Assembly (NCBI RefSeq): GCF_004341515.1
Contig: NZ_SLZF01000001.1
Coordinates: forward strand, 434,001 to 498,000
Source of the DNA: Allobosea sp. BK604
GTDB taxonomy: Bacteria > Pseudomonadota > Alphaproteobacteria > Rhizobiales > Beijerinckiaceae
DNA: 64,000 nucleotides
Direction of reading: 5' to 3'
The notes below the pieces were generated by a model, which was not told the DNA's origin, made no database searches, and saw only the letters and a list, made by a program, of their open reading frames with translations. A program made the translations under genes and the position numbers. Positions within the stretch are counted from its first letter, which is position 1. The number at the start of each line of letters is the position of its first letter. Of the stretch, positions 25,885 to 34,083 are shown in pieces.

Positions 25885-27672
25885 TCAGCTGCGATACCAG
25901 CTCGCCACGCTCCAGGTGTCGCTGTCCCAGCCGCTGTAGTTCGGGACCAGGTTATTGGCCGCGACCGCGACGCGGTTGCGCGAGAGCAGCGGCAGGATGA
26001 CGTTGGCCTCGCAGAAGATCTCGTTGACCTTGATCAGCAGGTCCGCCCGCTTCTCGGGATCGAGCTCCTTCTGGGCCGCCTTGTAGGCCTTGTCCGCCTC
26101 CGGGTCCGAATAGCGCGAGACATTGCGACCCAGCCACTTGTTCTCCTTGGTGGCGATCTCCCAGGAGACGAACTGGTTGAGGAAGCGCTCCGGATCCGGC
26201 GAGGATTGCGTCGTGGTGTACATCTCCATGTCGACATAGAGCTTGGTATAGGTGTCGGGATTGGCGACGTCGGAGGAGAAGAACACCGACGCGGTCACCG
26301 ATTTCAGCTCGAGGTCGATACCCGCCCGCTGGCAGGCTTGCTTGATGATGGCCTGGGTCTTCTGGCGCGGCGCGTTGATCGAGGTCTGGAAGACGTATTT
26401 GAGCTTCTTGCCGTCCTTCTCGCGGATGCCGTCGGCACCGCGCTTGTAGCCGGCGTCGTCGAGGATCTTGTTCGCCTTGTCGATGCTGAACTCGTATTTG
26501 AGGTTCGGCGATTTGAACATCTTCGGATTGTTGACGAAGCTCGCCGTCGCCGTGCCGCCGCGCCCGTAGATGAATTTCTGCACCGAATCACGATCGAGCA
26601 GCAGGTTCATCGCCTGGCGCACCTTCGGATCGGAGAGCGTCGGGTGCTTGGTCTTGACGGAGGAGCGCTCACCGTCGACCTCGGTCCAGGGATCGGTGGT
26701 GTTGAGGATGATGAACTCGATATTGCCGCTCGGCACGGTCAGCACGCGGCCGCGGCCGCCGGTCTCCATGCGCTTCAGCACCTCGTCCTCGACCTGCATG
26801 TTCCAGGCATAGTCGAACTCGCCGGTCTGCAGCACCGCGCGCGCCGCCGAGACAGCGTCGCCGCCGCCCTTGATCTCGATCGTGTCGAAATGCGGCTGGT
26901 TCTTCACGTGGTAATCGGCGAAGCGCTCGCCGGTCAGGATGTCGCCCGGCTTGAAATCGGCGAACTTGTAGGGACCGGTGCCCACCGGCTTCAGGTTGGC
27001 CGGCGCCTCGCGCGACTTGGCGCCCTTGTAGTCCTGGAAGAGATGCTTGGGGATGATCATGCCGGCGACGCCGACGAAAGGATCGGCCCAGAAGGGCTGC
27101 GGCTGAGGGTAGATCACCTTGACGGTGAGGTCGTCGGCCTTCTCGACCTTGATGCCCGTATAGGAGCCGGTGGTGTAGGCGGCCGTCGCCGGGTCGGAAG
27201 CGTATTCCCAGTTGAAGACGACGTCGTCGGCGGTGAAGGGCTTGCCGTCATGCCATTTGACGCCGGGCTTCAGCTTCCAGGTCACGGTCGTGCCATCGGC
27301 AGAGAGCCCGCCATTCTGCTTGGTCGGGATCTCGGCGGCGAGCTTCGGCACCAGGTTGCCCTCGGCATCCCAGCCGGCCAGCGGCTCGTAGAAGATGTTC
27401 GAGGCGTCCTGGTCCTTGGTGCCGCTGGCGAAATGCGGATTCAGCAGCGTCGGCGCCTGCCAGTAGAGGATCTTCAGCGGCCCGCCGCCGCCGGCCTTGG
27501 TCGGCTTGTAGTCTTCCTTGGTCTGCGCCATGGCGACGCCGTTCCACACCAGGAGCTGACTGGCGATCGGCGCGGCCATGCCCGCCGCCACCGCCTTTTT
27601 GATGAAGGAGCGCCGCGACAGCGCGCCGTCCTTCACGTCCTCGATCAGCTTCTGCAGCTTCTGCTCGTTCAT
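25885..27672 (-). CDS. peptide-type ABC transporter substrate-binding protein (SBP_bac_5, DppA/OppA family)
   Basis: A 595-residue secreted binding protein. The N-terminus contains SRRSFIKKAVAAGMAAPIASQ, a twin-arginine signal, so it is probably exported folded. Family motifs are WKLKPGVKWHDGKPFTADDVVFNWEY, AVLQTGEFDYAWNMQV and SDPKVRQAMNLLLDRDSVQ. GGAGGG precedes the ATG. It is the first gene of the minus-strand transporter operon and divergent from an M20 amidohydrolase. That pairing suggests the imported compound is an N-acylated or amide-linked molecule hydrolysed after uptake. Confidence 0.94.
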   Translation of the reverse strand: MNEQKLQKLIEDVKDGALSRRSFIKKAVAAGMAAPIASQLLVWNGVAMAQTKEDYKPTKAGGGGPLKILYWQAPTLLNPHFASGTKDQDASNIFYEPLAGWDAEGNLVPKLAAEIPTKQNGGLSADGTTVTWKLKPGVKWHDGKPFTADDVVFNWEYASDPATAAYTTGSYTGIKVEKADDLTVKVIYPQPQPFWADPFVGVAGMIIPKHLFQDYKGAKSREAPANLKPVGTGPYKFADFKPGDILTGERFADYHVKNQPHFDTIEIKGGGDAVSAARAVLQTGEFDYAWNMQVEDEVLKRMETGGRGRVLTVPSGNIEFIILNTTDPWTEVDGERSSVKTKHPTLSDPKVRQAMNLLLDRDSVQKFIYGRGGTATASFVNNPKMFKSPNLKYEFSIDKANKILDDAGYKRGADGIREKDGKKLKYVFQTSINAPRQKTQAIIKQACQRAGIDLELKSVTASVFFSSDVANPDTYTKLYVDMEMYTTTQSSPDPERFLNQFVSWEIATKENKWLGRNVSRYSDPEADKAYKAAQKELDPEKRADLLIKVNEIFCEANVILPLLSRNRVAVAANNLVPNYSGWDSDTWSVASWYRS

Positions 27673-27873
27673 GGAACCCTCCGCTGGTCCTCAAAACCAA
27701 ATTTGCTCGCGAGGGCTTCGGCCCTCTTTTTTCCCCGAGGGCCGAGAGCAAGGCATGTGCCAATCAATGCGTCAATCCCGCAGCATGACGCTTGGGCGCT
27801 ACGCCTCCCGGTCGCTGGACGACTGGCACACCAATTGCTCAAATGGCGCGATCATCATCATCGTGAGACCAAG

Positions 27874-29292
27874 ATGGACAATCGAAACGATCTCTGGCGC
27901 CATGTCGATGCCAGCAAGGAACGCTTCATCGCGCTCAGTGAGCGGGTCTGGGGCATGCCCGAGGTCTGCTACACCGAGGCCCGCTCGGTTGCCGAGCATG
28001 TCGCCGAATTGCGCCACCAGGGCTTCCGTGTCACCGAGAACGTCGCCGAGATTCCCACAGCCGTGATCGGCGAGGCCGGCGAAGGCGGCCCGGTCATCGC
28101 CTTCCTCGGCGAATACGACGCGCTGCCGGGCTTGAGCCAGGAGGCGGGTGTCGCCCAGCATTCGCCGATCGAGGATGGCGGCCACGGCCATGGCTGCGGC
28201 CACAACCTGCTCGGTTCCGCGGCACTGCTCGCCGCGACCGCGATGAAGGACTGGCTCGCCGAGAACAAGATCCCGGGCCGCGTGCGCTATTATGGCTGCC
28301 CGGCCGAGGAAGGCGGCGCCGCCAAGGCCTTCATGGTCCGCGCCGGCGCCTTTAAGGATGCCGATGTCGCGATCTCCTGGCATCCGTCGAGCTTCTGGGA
28401 GGTCACCCCGCCGCTCTCGCTCGCCAATACCCGCGCCGATTTCGTCTTCACCGGCCGCGCCGCCCACGCCGCGGCCTCGCCGCATCTTGGCCGCAGCGCG
28501 CTCGACGCCGTCGAATTGATGAATGTCGGCGTCAACTACATGCGCGAGCACATGCCGAGCGATGCGCGCGTGCACTACGCCCTGCTCGACACCGGTGGCA
28601 TCGCGCCGAACGTCGTGCAGGCCCATGCCCGCGTGCGTTATTCGATTCGCGCCCGCGACCTTCCGGGCATGCTCGAACTGGTCCAGCGCGTCCGCAAGAT
28701 CGCCGAGGGCGCGGCCCTGATGACCGAGACCAAGATGGAGATGCGCATCGTCAGCGCCGTCTCCAACGTCGTCGGCAACACGCCGCTCGAACAGGCGATG
28801 CACACGATCCTCGAGGAGCTCGGCCCGCCGCATTTCGACGATGCCGACAAGGATTTCGCCCGCCAGATCCGCTCGACGCTGTCCCCGCAGGAGATCGCCT
28901 CGTCCTGGCGCTCGATCGGTCTCGCGCAGAGCGACGCGCCGCTGGCCGATTTCACCGTGCCGCTCGACGCGCCGCGCAATCCGATGATCGGCTCGACCGA
29001 TGTCGGCGATGTCAGCTGGGTCGTGCCGACCGTGCAGGCCCATGCGCCGACGGTCGCGATCGGCACGCCCTTCCACACCTGGCAGGTTGTGGCGCAGGGC
29101 AAGTCGCCCGCCGCGCACAAGGCCATGGTCCAGGTCGCCAAGGCGATGGCCGCGACCGGCGCCGCCGTGCTCGCCGACCCCGCGCTGATGGAAGCCGCCA
29201 AGGCCGATCTCAAGGCCCGCGTCGGCGCGGAAGGCTATGTCTCGCCGCTCCCCGTCGAGGTGAAGCCGCCGCTCGACATGTCCGTAGCCTGA
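27874..29292 (+). CDS. M20-family amidohydrolase (AbgB-like)
   Basis: A cytoplasmic metallo-amidohydrolase of 472 residues. The ATG at 27874 was chosen (MDNRNDLWRHVDASKERFIALSERVWG). The same frame is open far upstream, but that part is antisense to the binding-protein gene. Metal-site motifs are FLGEYDALPGL, GHGHGCGHNLLG and YGCPAEEGGAAKAFM; a dimerisation domain follows (HAAASPHLGRSALDAVELMNVGVNYMREHM). AbgB cleaves p-aminobenzoyl-glutamate; related enzymes deacylate amino acids or peptides. It is divergent from the peptide-type importer, with 201 bp between starts. A strong GC hairpin follows the stop. Confidence 0.9.
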   Translation: MDNRNDLWRHVDASKERFIALSERVWGMPEVCYTEARSVAEHVAELRHQGFRVTENVAEIPTAVIGEAGEGGPVIAFLGEYDALPGLSQEAGVAQHSPIEDGGHGHGCGHNLLGSAALLAATAMKDWLAENKIPGRVRYYGCPAEEGGAAKAFMVRAGAFKDADVAISWHPSSFWEVTPPLSLANTRADFVFTGRAAHAAASPHLGRSALDAVELMNVGVNYMREHMPSDARVHYALLDTGGIAPNVVQAHARVRYSIRARDLPGMLELVQRVRKIAEGAALMTETKMEMRIVSAVSNVVGNTPLEQAMHTILEELGPPHFDDADKDFARQIRSTLSPQEIASSWRSIGLAQSDAPLADFTVPLDAPRNPMIGSTDVGDVSWVVPTVQAHAPTVAIGTPFHTWQVVAQGKSPAAHKAMVQVAKAMAATGAAVLADPALMEAAKADLKARVGAEGYVSPLPVEVKPPLDMSVA

Positions 29293-29301
29293 CCCGGCTT
29301 G

Positions 29302-29327
29302 GCCCGCAGCCGGCACCGGCTGCGGGC
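29302..29327 (+). terminator. GC-rich hairpin after the amidohydrolase gene
   Basis: CCCGCAGCCGG / CCGGCTGCGGG is an almost gapless inverted repeat ten bases after the stop. It has no T tract, so it may be Rho-aided or merely stabilise the transcript. Confidence 0.55.
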
Positions 29328-29454
29328 GCCACGCGGCGCAGCAGGCCTCTCCCCGCAATGCTGCTTTAGGCCTGCTACCGGCCTCGGCCTGTCTGTTGCA
29401 TAGTCGCGCCGCGAAGGCGCACAAAAGCGCATCAGAAGAACCGGGGAATCCACC

Positions 29455-30480
29455 ATGAAATACCTGCTCGCAGCGCTGATCGTCGCCGGCGGCGCATCGG
29501 CCGCCATGGCGCAACAGCTCGCGCCCAGCCCGACCCTCGATGCCGTCAAGGCGCGCGGCAATCTCGAATGTGGCGTGCATCTCGGCCTGCCCGGCTTCTC
29601 CTTCGCCAATGACAAGGGCGAATGGAGCGGCATCGACGTCGATTACTGCCGTGCGCTCGCCGCCGCCGTGCTCGGCGACGCCAACAAGGTCAAGTATACC
29701 CCGACCTCGGTGCAGCAGCGCTGGCCGATCCTGCAATCGGGCCAGGTCGACGTGCTCTCGCGCAACTCGACCATCACCTTCTCGCGCAATGCGACGCTCG
29801 GCCTGAACTTCCAGGGCATCAATTTCTACGAAGGCCAGACCTTCATCGTCCGCAAGTCGACCAACGCCAAGACGGCGGCCGATCTCGACGGCGCCTCGGT
29901 CTGCGTCGCCGCCGGCTCGACCGAGGAGAAGAACGCCGCCGACTGGTTCCGCGAGCGCAATCTCAAGGTCACCATCACCAATTTCCAGAAGAATGACGAC
30001 GCCATCGCCGCCTATGATTCGGGGCGCTGCGACGCCTATACCGCCGGCGTCGGCGCGCTCGCCGGCCAGCGCGTCAAGCTCAAGGTCCCCGGCGACCACA
30101 TCATCCTGACCCAGCCGATCTCGAACGATCCGCAGGGCCCGGTCACGCGCTGGGGCGACGAGCGCTGGCAGCTGATCGTGCGCTGGGTGCTGAACGGCAT
30201 GATCGCCGCCGAGGCGCTCGGCGTCACCTCCGCCAATGTCGACGAGATGAAGGCCAATTCGAAGAACTCGGAAGTGCGCCGCCTGCTTGGCGCCGAGGGC
30301 GGCTTCGGCGCCATGATGGGCCTGCCGGACGACTGGATGTACAAGGCGATCAAGCAGGTCGGCAATTACGGCGAGAGCTTCGAGCGCACGGTCGGCATGG
30401 GTTCGCCGCTCAAGATGGAGCGCGGCCAGAACCAGCTCTGGACCAAGGGCGGCCTGCTCTTCACCCCGCCGTTCCAATGA
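29455..30480 (+). CDS. aapJ: general L-amino-acid ABC transporter binding protein (AapJ-like)
   Basis: A periplasmic protein of 341 residues with signal peptide MKYLLAALIVAGGASAAMA-QQ. Motifs: LDAVKARGNLECGVHLGLPGFS, GIDVDYCRALAAAVLGD, FTxxR-like SVQQRWPILQSGQVDVLSRNSTIT and GSTEEKNAADWF, with paired Cys as in AapJ/BztA proteins. It heads the unit followed by two permease genes. The intergenic gap to the first permease (117 bp) is largely taken by repeat A copy 2. Broad-specificity amino-acid uptake is the family role. Confidence 0.92.
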   Translation: MKYLLAALIVAGGASAAMAQQLAPSPTLDAVKARGNLECGVHLGLPGFSFANDKGEWSGIDVDYCRALAAAVLGDANKVKYTPTSVQQRWPILQSGQVDVLSRNSTITFSRNATLGLNFQGINFYEGQTFIVRKSTNAKTAADLDGASVCVAAGSTEEKNAADWFRERNLKVTITNFQKNDDAIAAYDSGRCDAYTAGVGALAGQRVKLKVPGDHIILTQPISNDPQGPVTRWGDERWQLIVRWVLNGMIAAEALGVTSANVDEMKANSKNSEVRRLLGAEGGFGAMMGLPDDWMYKAIKQVGNYGESFERTVGMGSPLKMERGQNQLWTKGGLLFTPPFQ

Positions 30481-30489
30481 GAGCGTTTC

Positions 30490-30575
30490 GTCGAGGTCGG
30501 GCTTGACCCGACGATCTCGGAAACCAGCATTCGCGTGATTCTCGGGTCGCGGCCTGACCGCGCCCGGGAATGACG
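30490..30575. repeat. dispersed intergenic repeat A, copy 2
   Basis: Contains GGTCGGGCTTGACCCGACGA, ATCTCGGAAACCAGC and GCCCGGGAATGACG. These correspond in order to parts of copy 1 at 1734-1819. It is inserted between the binding-protein and first permease genes of one operon. Confidence 0.6.
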
Positions 30576-30597
30576 CGGAGAGCCGAACGGCGCGCCA

Positions 30598-31761
30598 GTG
30601 ACCAGAGCCCTCTCCTTCTTCAACGACAAGCGCGTCCGCGGCGTGATCTACCAGGCCGCGGTGCTGCTCGGGCTCGTCGGCCTGATCGTGTATTTCGTGC
30701 GCAACGCGTCCGAGAACATGATGAAGGCCGGCATCGCCTCGGGCTTCGATTTCCTCTGGCGAACCTCCGGCATCGAGGTGCCGTTCGTCCTCACTGGCTA
30801 TACCCAGCAGGACGACATCCTCGCCCTGTTCTGGGCGGGCGTCGCCAACACCATGCTGGTCACGGTCATCGCGATCGTGCTCGCGACCCTGCTCGGCTTC
30901 GTCGTCGGCATCGCCAGGCTCTCCTCGCACTGGCTGCTCTCGACCCTTGCCGGCGCCTATATCGAGTTCGTCCGCAACATCCCGCTGCTGTTCTTCGTGC
31001 TGTTCTGGTACTTTGGCGTGATTGCCGCACTGCCGGCGCCGCGCGCCTCGATCAGCCTGTTCGGCGTCGCTTTCCTCAACAATCGCGGGCTGACCATCCC
31101 GCTGCCCGACGCCCCCGCGAATTTCCGCTGGGCGCTGCTGGCGATCCTCGTCTCCTGGCTGGCGCAATGGGTCGTGGCGCGCTGGGCGCGGCGCCGCAAG
31201 GAGCGGACCGGCCGTGACGCGCCCGTCTTCACGATCGGGCTCGTGCTCGTCATCCTCGTGCCGATCCTGGTCGTGACCTATGCCAGCCTGACCACGCGCT
31301 GGGATGTGCCGGCGCTGCGCGGCTTCAATTATCGCGGCGGTTTCGTCGTCATTCCCGAGTTCGTCGCGCTGCTCGCGGCGCTCGTCACTTATACCGCGGG
31401 CTTCATCGCCGAGATCGTTCGCGGCGGCATTCAGGCGATACCGCACGGCCAGACTGAGGCCGCCTCGGCGCTCGGGCTGCGTCCCGGCCCGATCCTGCGT
31501 CTTGTCACCATCCCTCAGGCGATGCGGATCATGATCCCGCCGATGACGAACCAATATCTCAACGTGCTGAAGAACTCGTCCTTCGGCGCGGCGATCGCCT
31601 ATCCCGACGTCGTCAGCCTGTTCATGGGCTCGGCGCTGAACAATACCGGCCAGGCGATCGAGATCATCGCCATGACGCTGGCCGTCTATCTGGTGATCGG
31701 GCTTGCCGTCTCCGCGTTCATGAACTGGTACAATGCCAGGATCGCGCTGGTGACGCGATGA
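30598..31761 (+). CDS. aapQ: amino-acid ABC transporter permease (AapQ-like)
   Basis: A 387-residue inner-membrane protein from GTG 30598. It is longer than ordinary HisQ/M permeases because of the extended N-terminal and middle region typical of AapQ/BztB. Membrane segments are evident from VLLGLVGLIVYFV onward; the EAA loop is EIVRGGIQAIPHGQTEAASALGLRPG. The ending VSAFMNWYNARIALVTR overlaps the next start by ATGA, so the two permeases are coupled and probably form a heterodimer. Confidence 0.92.
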   Translation: MTRALSFFNDKRVRGVIYQAAVLLGLVGLIVYFVRNASENMMKAGIASGFDFLWRTSGIEVPFVLTGYTQQDDILALFWAGVANTMLVTVIAIVLATLLGFVVGIARLSSHWLLSTLAGAYIEFVRNIPLLFFVLFWYFGVIAALPAPRASISLFGVAFLNNRGLTIPLPDAPANFRWALLAILVSWLAQWVVARWARRRKERTGRDAPVFTIGLVLVILVPILVVTYASLTTRWDVPALRGFNYRGGFVVIPEFVALLAALVTYTAGFIAEIVRGGIQAIPHGQTEAASALGLRPGPILRLVTIPQAMRIMIPPMTNQYLNVLKNSSFGAAIAYPDVVSLFMGSALNNTGQAIEIIAMTLAVYLVIGLAVSAFMNWYNARIALVTR

Positions 31762-32804
31762 GCCCGGCCGCCCCTGCCCTCACGCTCTGGCGCCAGCGCC
31801 TGTTCGGCTCGCCGCTCACCGGTCTCGTCACGCTCGCGCTCGCGTTCTGCCTCGCCTGGGTCGCGATCCCGCTGATCCGCTGGGCCCTGATCGACGCCAC
31901 CTGGGTCGGAACGACACGCAACGATTGCGCGCCGGGTGGCGCTTGCTGGGTCTTCGTCCGCGCCCGCTTCGGCCAGTTCATGTATGGGTTCTACCCGCCG
32001 GACGAGCGCTGGCGCGTCAATCTCGCCGCCATCCTCTTCGTCGTCGCGGGCGCGGCCATCGCCTTCGCGCCGCAGCGCCTGCGTCTCCGGCTCGGCCTCG
32101 CCGCGCTCGTCGCCCTGCCCCTGCTCGGCATCTGGCTGCTCGCCGGCGGCCTCGGCCTCAGGCCGGTCGAGACCCGCGAATGGGGCGGGCTGATGCTGAC
32201 CGTGTTCATCTCGATCTATGCCAGCCTGATCGCGATCCCGCTCGGCATCGCCTTCGCGCTCGGGCGCCAGTCCGAGCTGCCGGTCATCCGGCTGATCAGC
32301 GTGATCTTCATCGAGTTCTGGCGCGGCGTGCCGATCATCGCCGTGATCTTCCTCGCCTCGCTGCTCTTGCCGCTGATCCTGCCGGGCGGCATCGGCATCG
32401 ACCGGCTGGCGCGCGCCGTCATCGGGCTCGGCTTCGTCATCGCCGCCTATATGGCGGAGGCCGTGCGCGGCGGCCTGCAGGCCCTCCCCGCCGGCCAGCG
32501 CGAAGCCGCGACCGCGCTCGGCCTCAACTATTGGAAGGCGACGGGCCTGATCGTCCTGCCGCAGGCGCTGCGCATCTCGCTGCCGGCGATGACCAACGAG
32601 TTCATCGCGCTGGTGAAGAACACCACGCTCGTCCTCGTCGTCTCGATCCTCGACCTGCTCGGCATCGCCCAGGCCTCGCTCGCCGATCCCAACTGGGTCG
32701 GCATGAATATGGAGGCCTATGCCTTCTCGGGCACGATCTACTGGCTGATCTGCTTCGCACTCTCGCGCTGGAGCCGACATATCGAGACGAGCCGGAGGCG
32801 CTAA
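31758..32804 (+). CDS. aapM: amino-acid ABC transporter permease (AapM-like)
   Basis: A 348-residue inner-membrane permease. It has a long N-terminal extension with four hydrophobic stretches, and the C-terminal transport core has IEFWRGVPIIAVIF and EAVRGGLQALPAGQREAATALGLNYW. It is coupled to AapQ by ATGA. The expected ATPase gene (aapP) does not follow; the operon ends here and repeats C and D come next. The ATP-binding subunit must be supplied from elsewhere. Confidence 0.92.
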   Translation: MSPAAPALTLWRQRLFGSPLTGLVTLALAFCLAWVAIPLIRWALIDATWVGTTRNDCAPGGACWVFVRARFGQFMYGFYPPDERWRVNLAAILFVVAGAAIAFAPQRLRLRLGLAALVALPLLGIWLLAGGLGLRPVETREWGGLMLTVFISIYASLIAIPLGIAFALGRQSELPVIRLISVIFIEFWRGVPIIAVIFLASLLLPLILPGGIGIDRLARAVIGLGFVIAAYMAEAVRGGLQALPAGQREAATALGLNYWKATGLIVLPQALRISLPAMTNEFIALVKNTTLVLVVSILDLLGIAQASLADPNWVGMNMEAYAFSGTIYWLICFALSRWSRHIETSRRR

Positions 32805-32805
32805 A

Positions 32806-32932
32806 CGTCATTGCGAGCACCCGGGTCTTGCCTTCGGCAAGCCCGAGTACAGGCTCCGCGAAGCAATCCAGGGGCCGCCGGGCACCCAGTCCTGCTGGAT
32901 TGCTTCCTCGGCTGCGCCTCCTCGTAATGGCG
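32806..32932. repeat. intergenic repeat C
   Basis: Begins CGTCATTGCGAGC and ends CGTAATGGCG, with inner complementary pairs such as GAAGCAATCCAG / CTGGATTGCTTC. It can fold into a long hairpin. It starts one base after the aapM stop and may act as its transcript end. Confidence 0.6.
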
Positions 32933-32939
32933 GAGAGGC

Positions 32940-33043
32940 TAGAGCATTTTCGAGCGAAGTGGATGCCGGTTCGCGTGAAGAAAATGCGTCAAAACAAATA
33001 GATAGAGCATTTTCGCGATTCGAAGAAACGCGGAAATGCTCTA
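32940..33043 (+). repeat. intergenic repeat D, copy 1 (inverted partner of 57566-57672)
   Basis: Bounded by TAGAGCATTTTCG and GGAAATGCTCTAG, with GCGAAGTGGATGCCGGTTCG inside. The reverse complement of 57566-57672 is nearly identical along its length. Its last bases supply the TAG stop of the GntR gene read on the minus strand. It is of the family seen widely in Hyphomicrobiales intergenic DNA. Confidence 0.8.
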
Positions 33044-33733
33044 GTGTTTCGCGCCGCCCGCGCCCTTGTCGAAAGCGTCGACATGGTTGCGGGCAATCGC
33101 CTCGATCGCATCGAAGACGGTGCGCAGATGCGCCCGCATCGCCCGCTCGGCGCCAGCCGCGTCGCCGGCGCCGACGCAGGCCGCGATCTCCTCGTGCTGG
33201 CTCATGATCATGTCCGACCAGGAGGGCGTCTCCAGCGATAGGCAGCGCACCCGGTCGAGCTGCGCCTTGACGCTCTCGATCAGGCTCCAGACCAGCGGAT
33301 GGCCGGAGAGGCGCGACAATTCGGTGTGGAAAGCTTCGTCGAGCCGGAAGAAATTCGGCCGGTCGCCGGCCTTGAGCGCCATGCGCTGCTGCGCGATCAG
33401 GCCATCGAGCGCCGCCTTGCCTTCTGCGTCGATTCGCTCGGCCGCCAGCGAGACCGTGCGGCATTCCAGGGTTTCGCGCACGAACTGGCTGTCATAGACG
33501 GCGGCGAGGTCGATCGGCGCGACGAAGGTGCCGACCTGCGGCACGACGACGAGGAATCCCTCCTCGACCAGACGCTTGAAAGCCTCGCGCACCGGCGTGC
33601 GGCTGACGCCGAACTGCACGGCCATGCGCGCCTCGGACATGGCCTCGCCCGGAAGCAGCGCCGCGTTCAATATGTCGGCGCGCAGGGCGCGGTAGATCTG
33701 GTCGGTGCCCTGGCGAGCGGTGGAAATGGCCAT
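33041..33733 (-). CDS. GntR-family transcriptional regulator, FCD subfamily
   Basis: About 230 residues from ATG 33733; GTG 33751 is an in-frame alternative. HTH: MSEARMAVQFGVSRTPVREAFKRLVEEGFL by pattern. FCD domain: VYDSQFVRETLECRTVSLAAERID, FFRLDEAFHTELSRLSGHPLVW and MSQHEEIAACVGAGDAAGAERAMRAHL, with the usual metal-binding Asp/His set. The stop codon coincides with the edge of repeat D. It is divergent from the PotABC-like genes 350 bp away. A 12-bp palindrome lies just upstream and is the likely autoregulatory operator. Confidence 0.91.
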   Translation of the reverse strand: MAISTARQGTDQIYRALRADILNAALLPGEAMSEARMAVQFGVSRTPVREAFKRLVEEGFLVVVPQVGTFVAPIDLAAVYDSQFVRETLECRTVSLAAERIDAEGKAALDGLIAQQRMALKAGDRPNFFRLDEAFHTELSRLSGHPLVWSLIESVKAQLDRVRCLSLETPSWSDMIMSQHEEIAACVGAGDAAGAERAMRAHLRTVFDAIEAIARNHVDAFDKGAGGAKH

Positions 33734-33750
33734 TGCAAGGCTCTCGTTCA

Positions 33751-33762
33751 CTAGTATACTAG
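33751..33762. promoter_or_regulatory. candidate operator of the GntR regulator at 33041-33733
   Basis: CTAGTATACTAG is a perfect 12-bp palindrome 18 bp before the preferred start. It has the GT-N2-AC arrangement common in FadR-subfamily operators. The following GCATACT could be a further half-site. A related string, CTAGTATGCATGC, occurs before the binding-protein gene at 55238. Confidence 0.5.
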
Positions 33763-33897
33763 CATACTTATCAGCACATCACGCCGTCAACCGTCGTGGT
33801 GTGGATCACTTCCGAGACCGGCGCGGCAGGGCATCGCTGCGACTGTCCTCGGCCGAGAACCGAAAAGGCGGCGTCGATCGCCAGGAGGGGAGAAACC

Positions 33898-34062
33898 ATG
33901 GCCCAGAAGCCGACCATAGACCGTCTGGTCACGCCTGCCCGGCCGCGCCGTTCAAGCGGAGAGATCGGCCGCGCCAGGCTCCGCTGACTCGGCTATATAG
34001 CTAGCTTCTGGCTGGCCCTGACCGGCCTGCCCCTCTTCGCCAGCCCGGCACGTCATCAATAA
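33898..34062 (+). pseudogene. degenerate short frame, possible remnant of a secreted protein gene
   Basis: A very strong ribosome-binding site (AGGAGGGGAG, 33882-33891) precedes ATG 33898. The frame reads MAQKPTIDRLVTPARPRRS... for 29 codons to TGA at 33985-33987. The same frame then continues 24 codons to TAA 34060-34062, containing a signal-peptide-like core, FWLALTGLPLFASPA. Its position before PotABC-like genes that lack a binding protein suggests a decayed or deleted binding-protein gene. A translated leader peptide is the alternative. The upstream interval 33763-33897 shows nothing else recognisable. Confidence 0.35.
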
Positions 34063-34083
34063 CCGTTCCAACCACGTGGCCCC

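Noticed and set aside
26206..27873. Very long plus-strand open frame running into the M20 amidohydrolase
   Set aside because: It is antisense to the SBP_bac_5 gene, has Arg/Val/Asp-rich nonsense sequence and only becomes family-like at ATG 27874.
27799..31554. 1251-codon minus-strand open frame
   Set aside because: It lies opposite clear genes (amidohydrolase, aapJ, aapQ); the composition is repetitive Arg/Gly/Asp-rich and no domain is visible. High GC suppresses antisense stops.
33705..34004. 99-codon plus-strand frame across the GntR/PotABC gap
   Set aside because: It starts inside the GntR gene and has no RBS; only the different-frame 33898 start has a strong SD.
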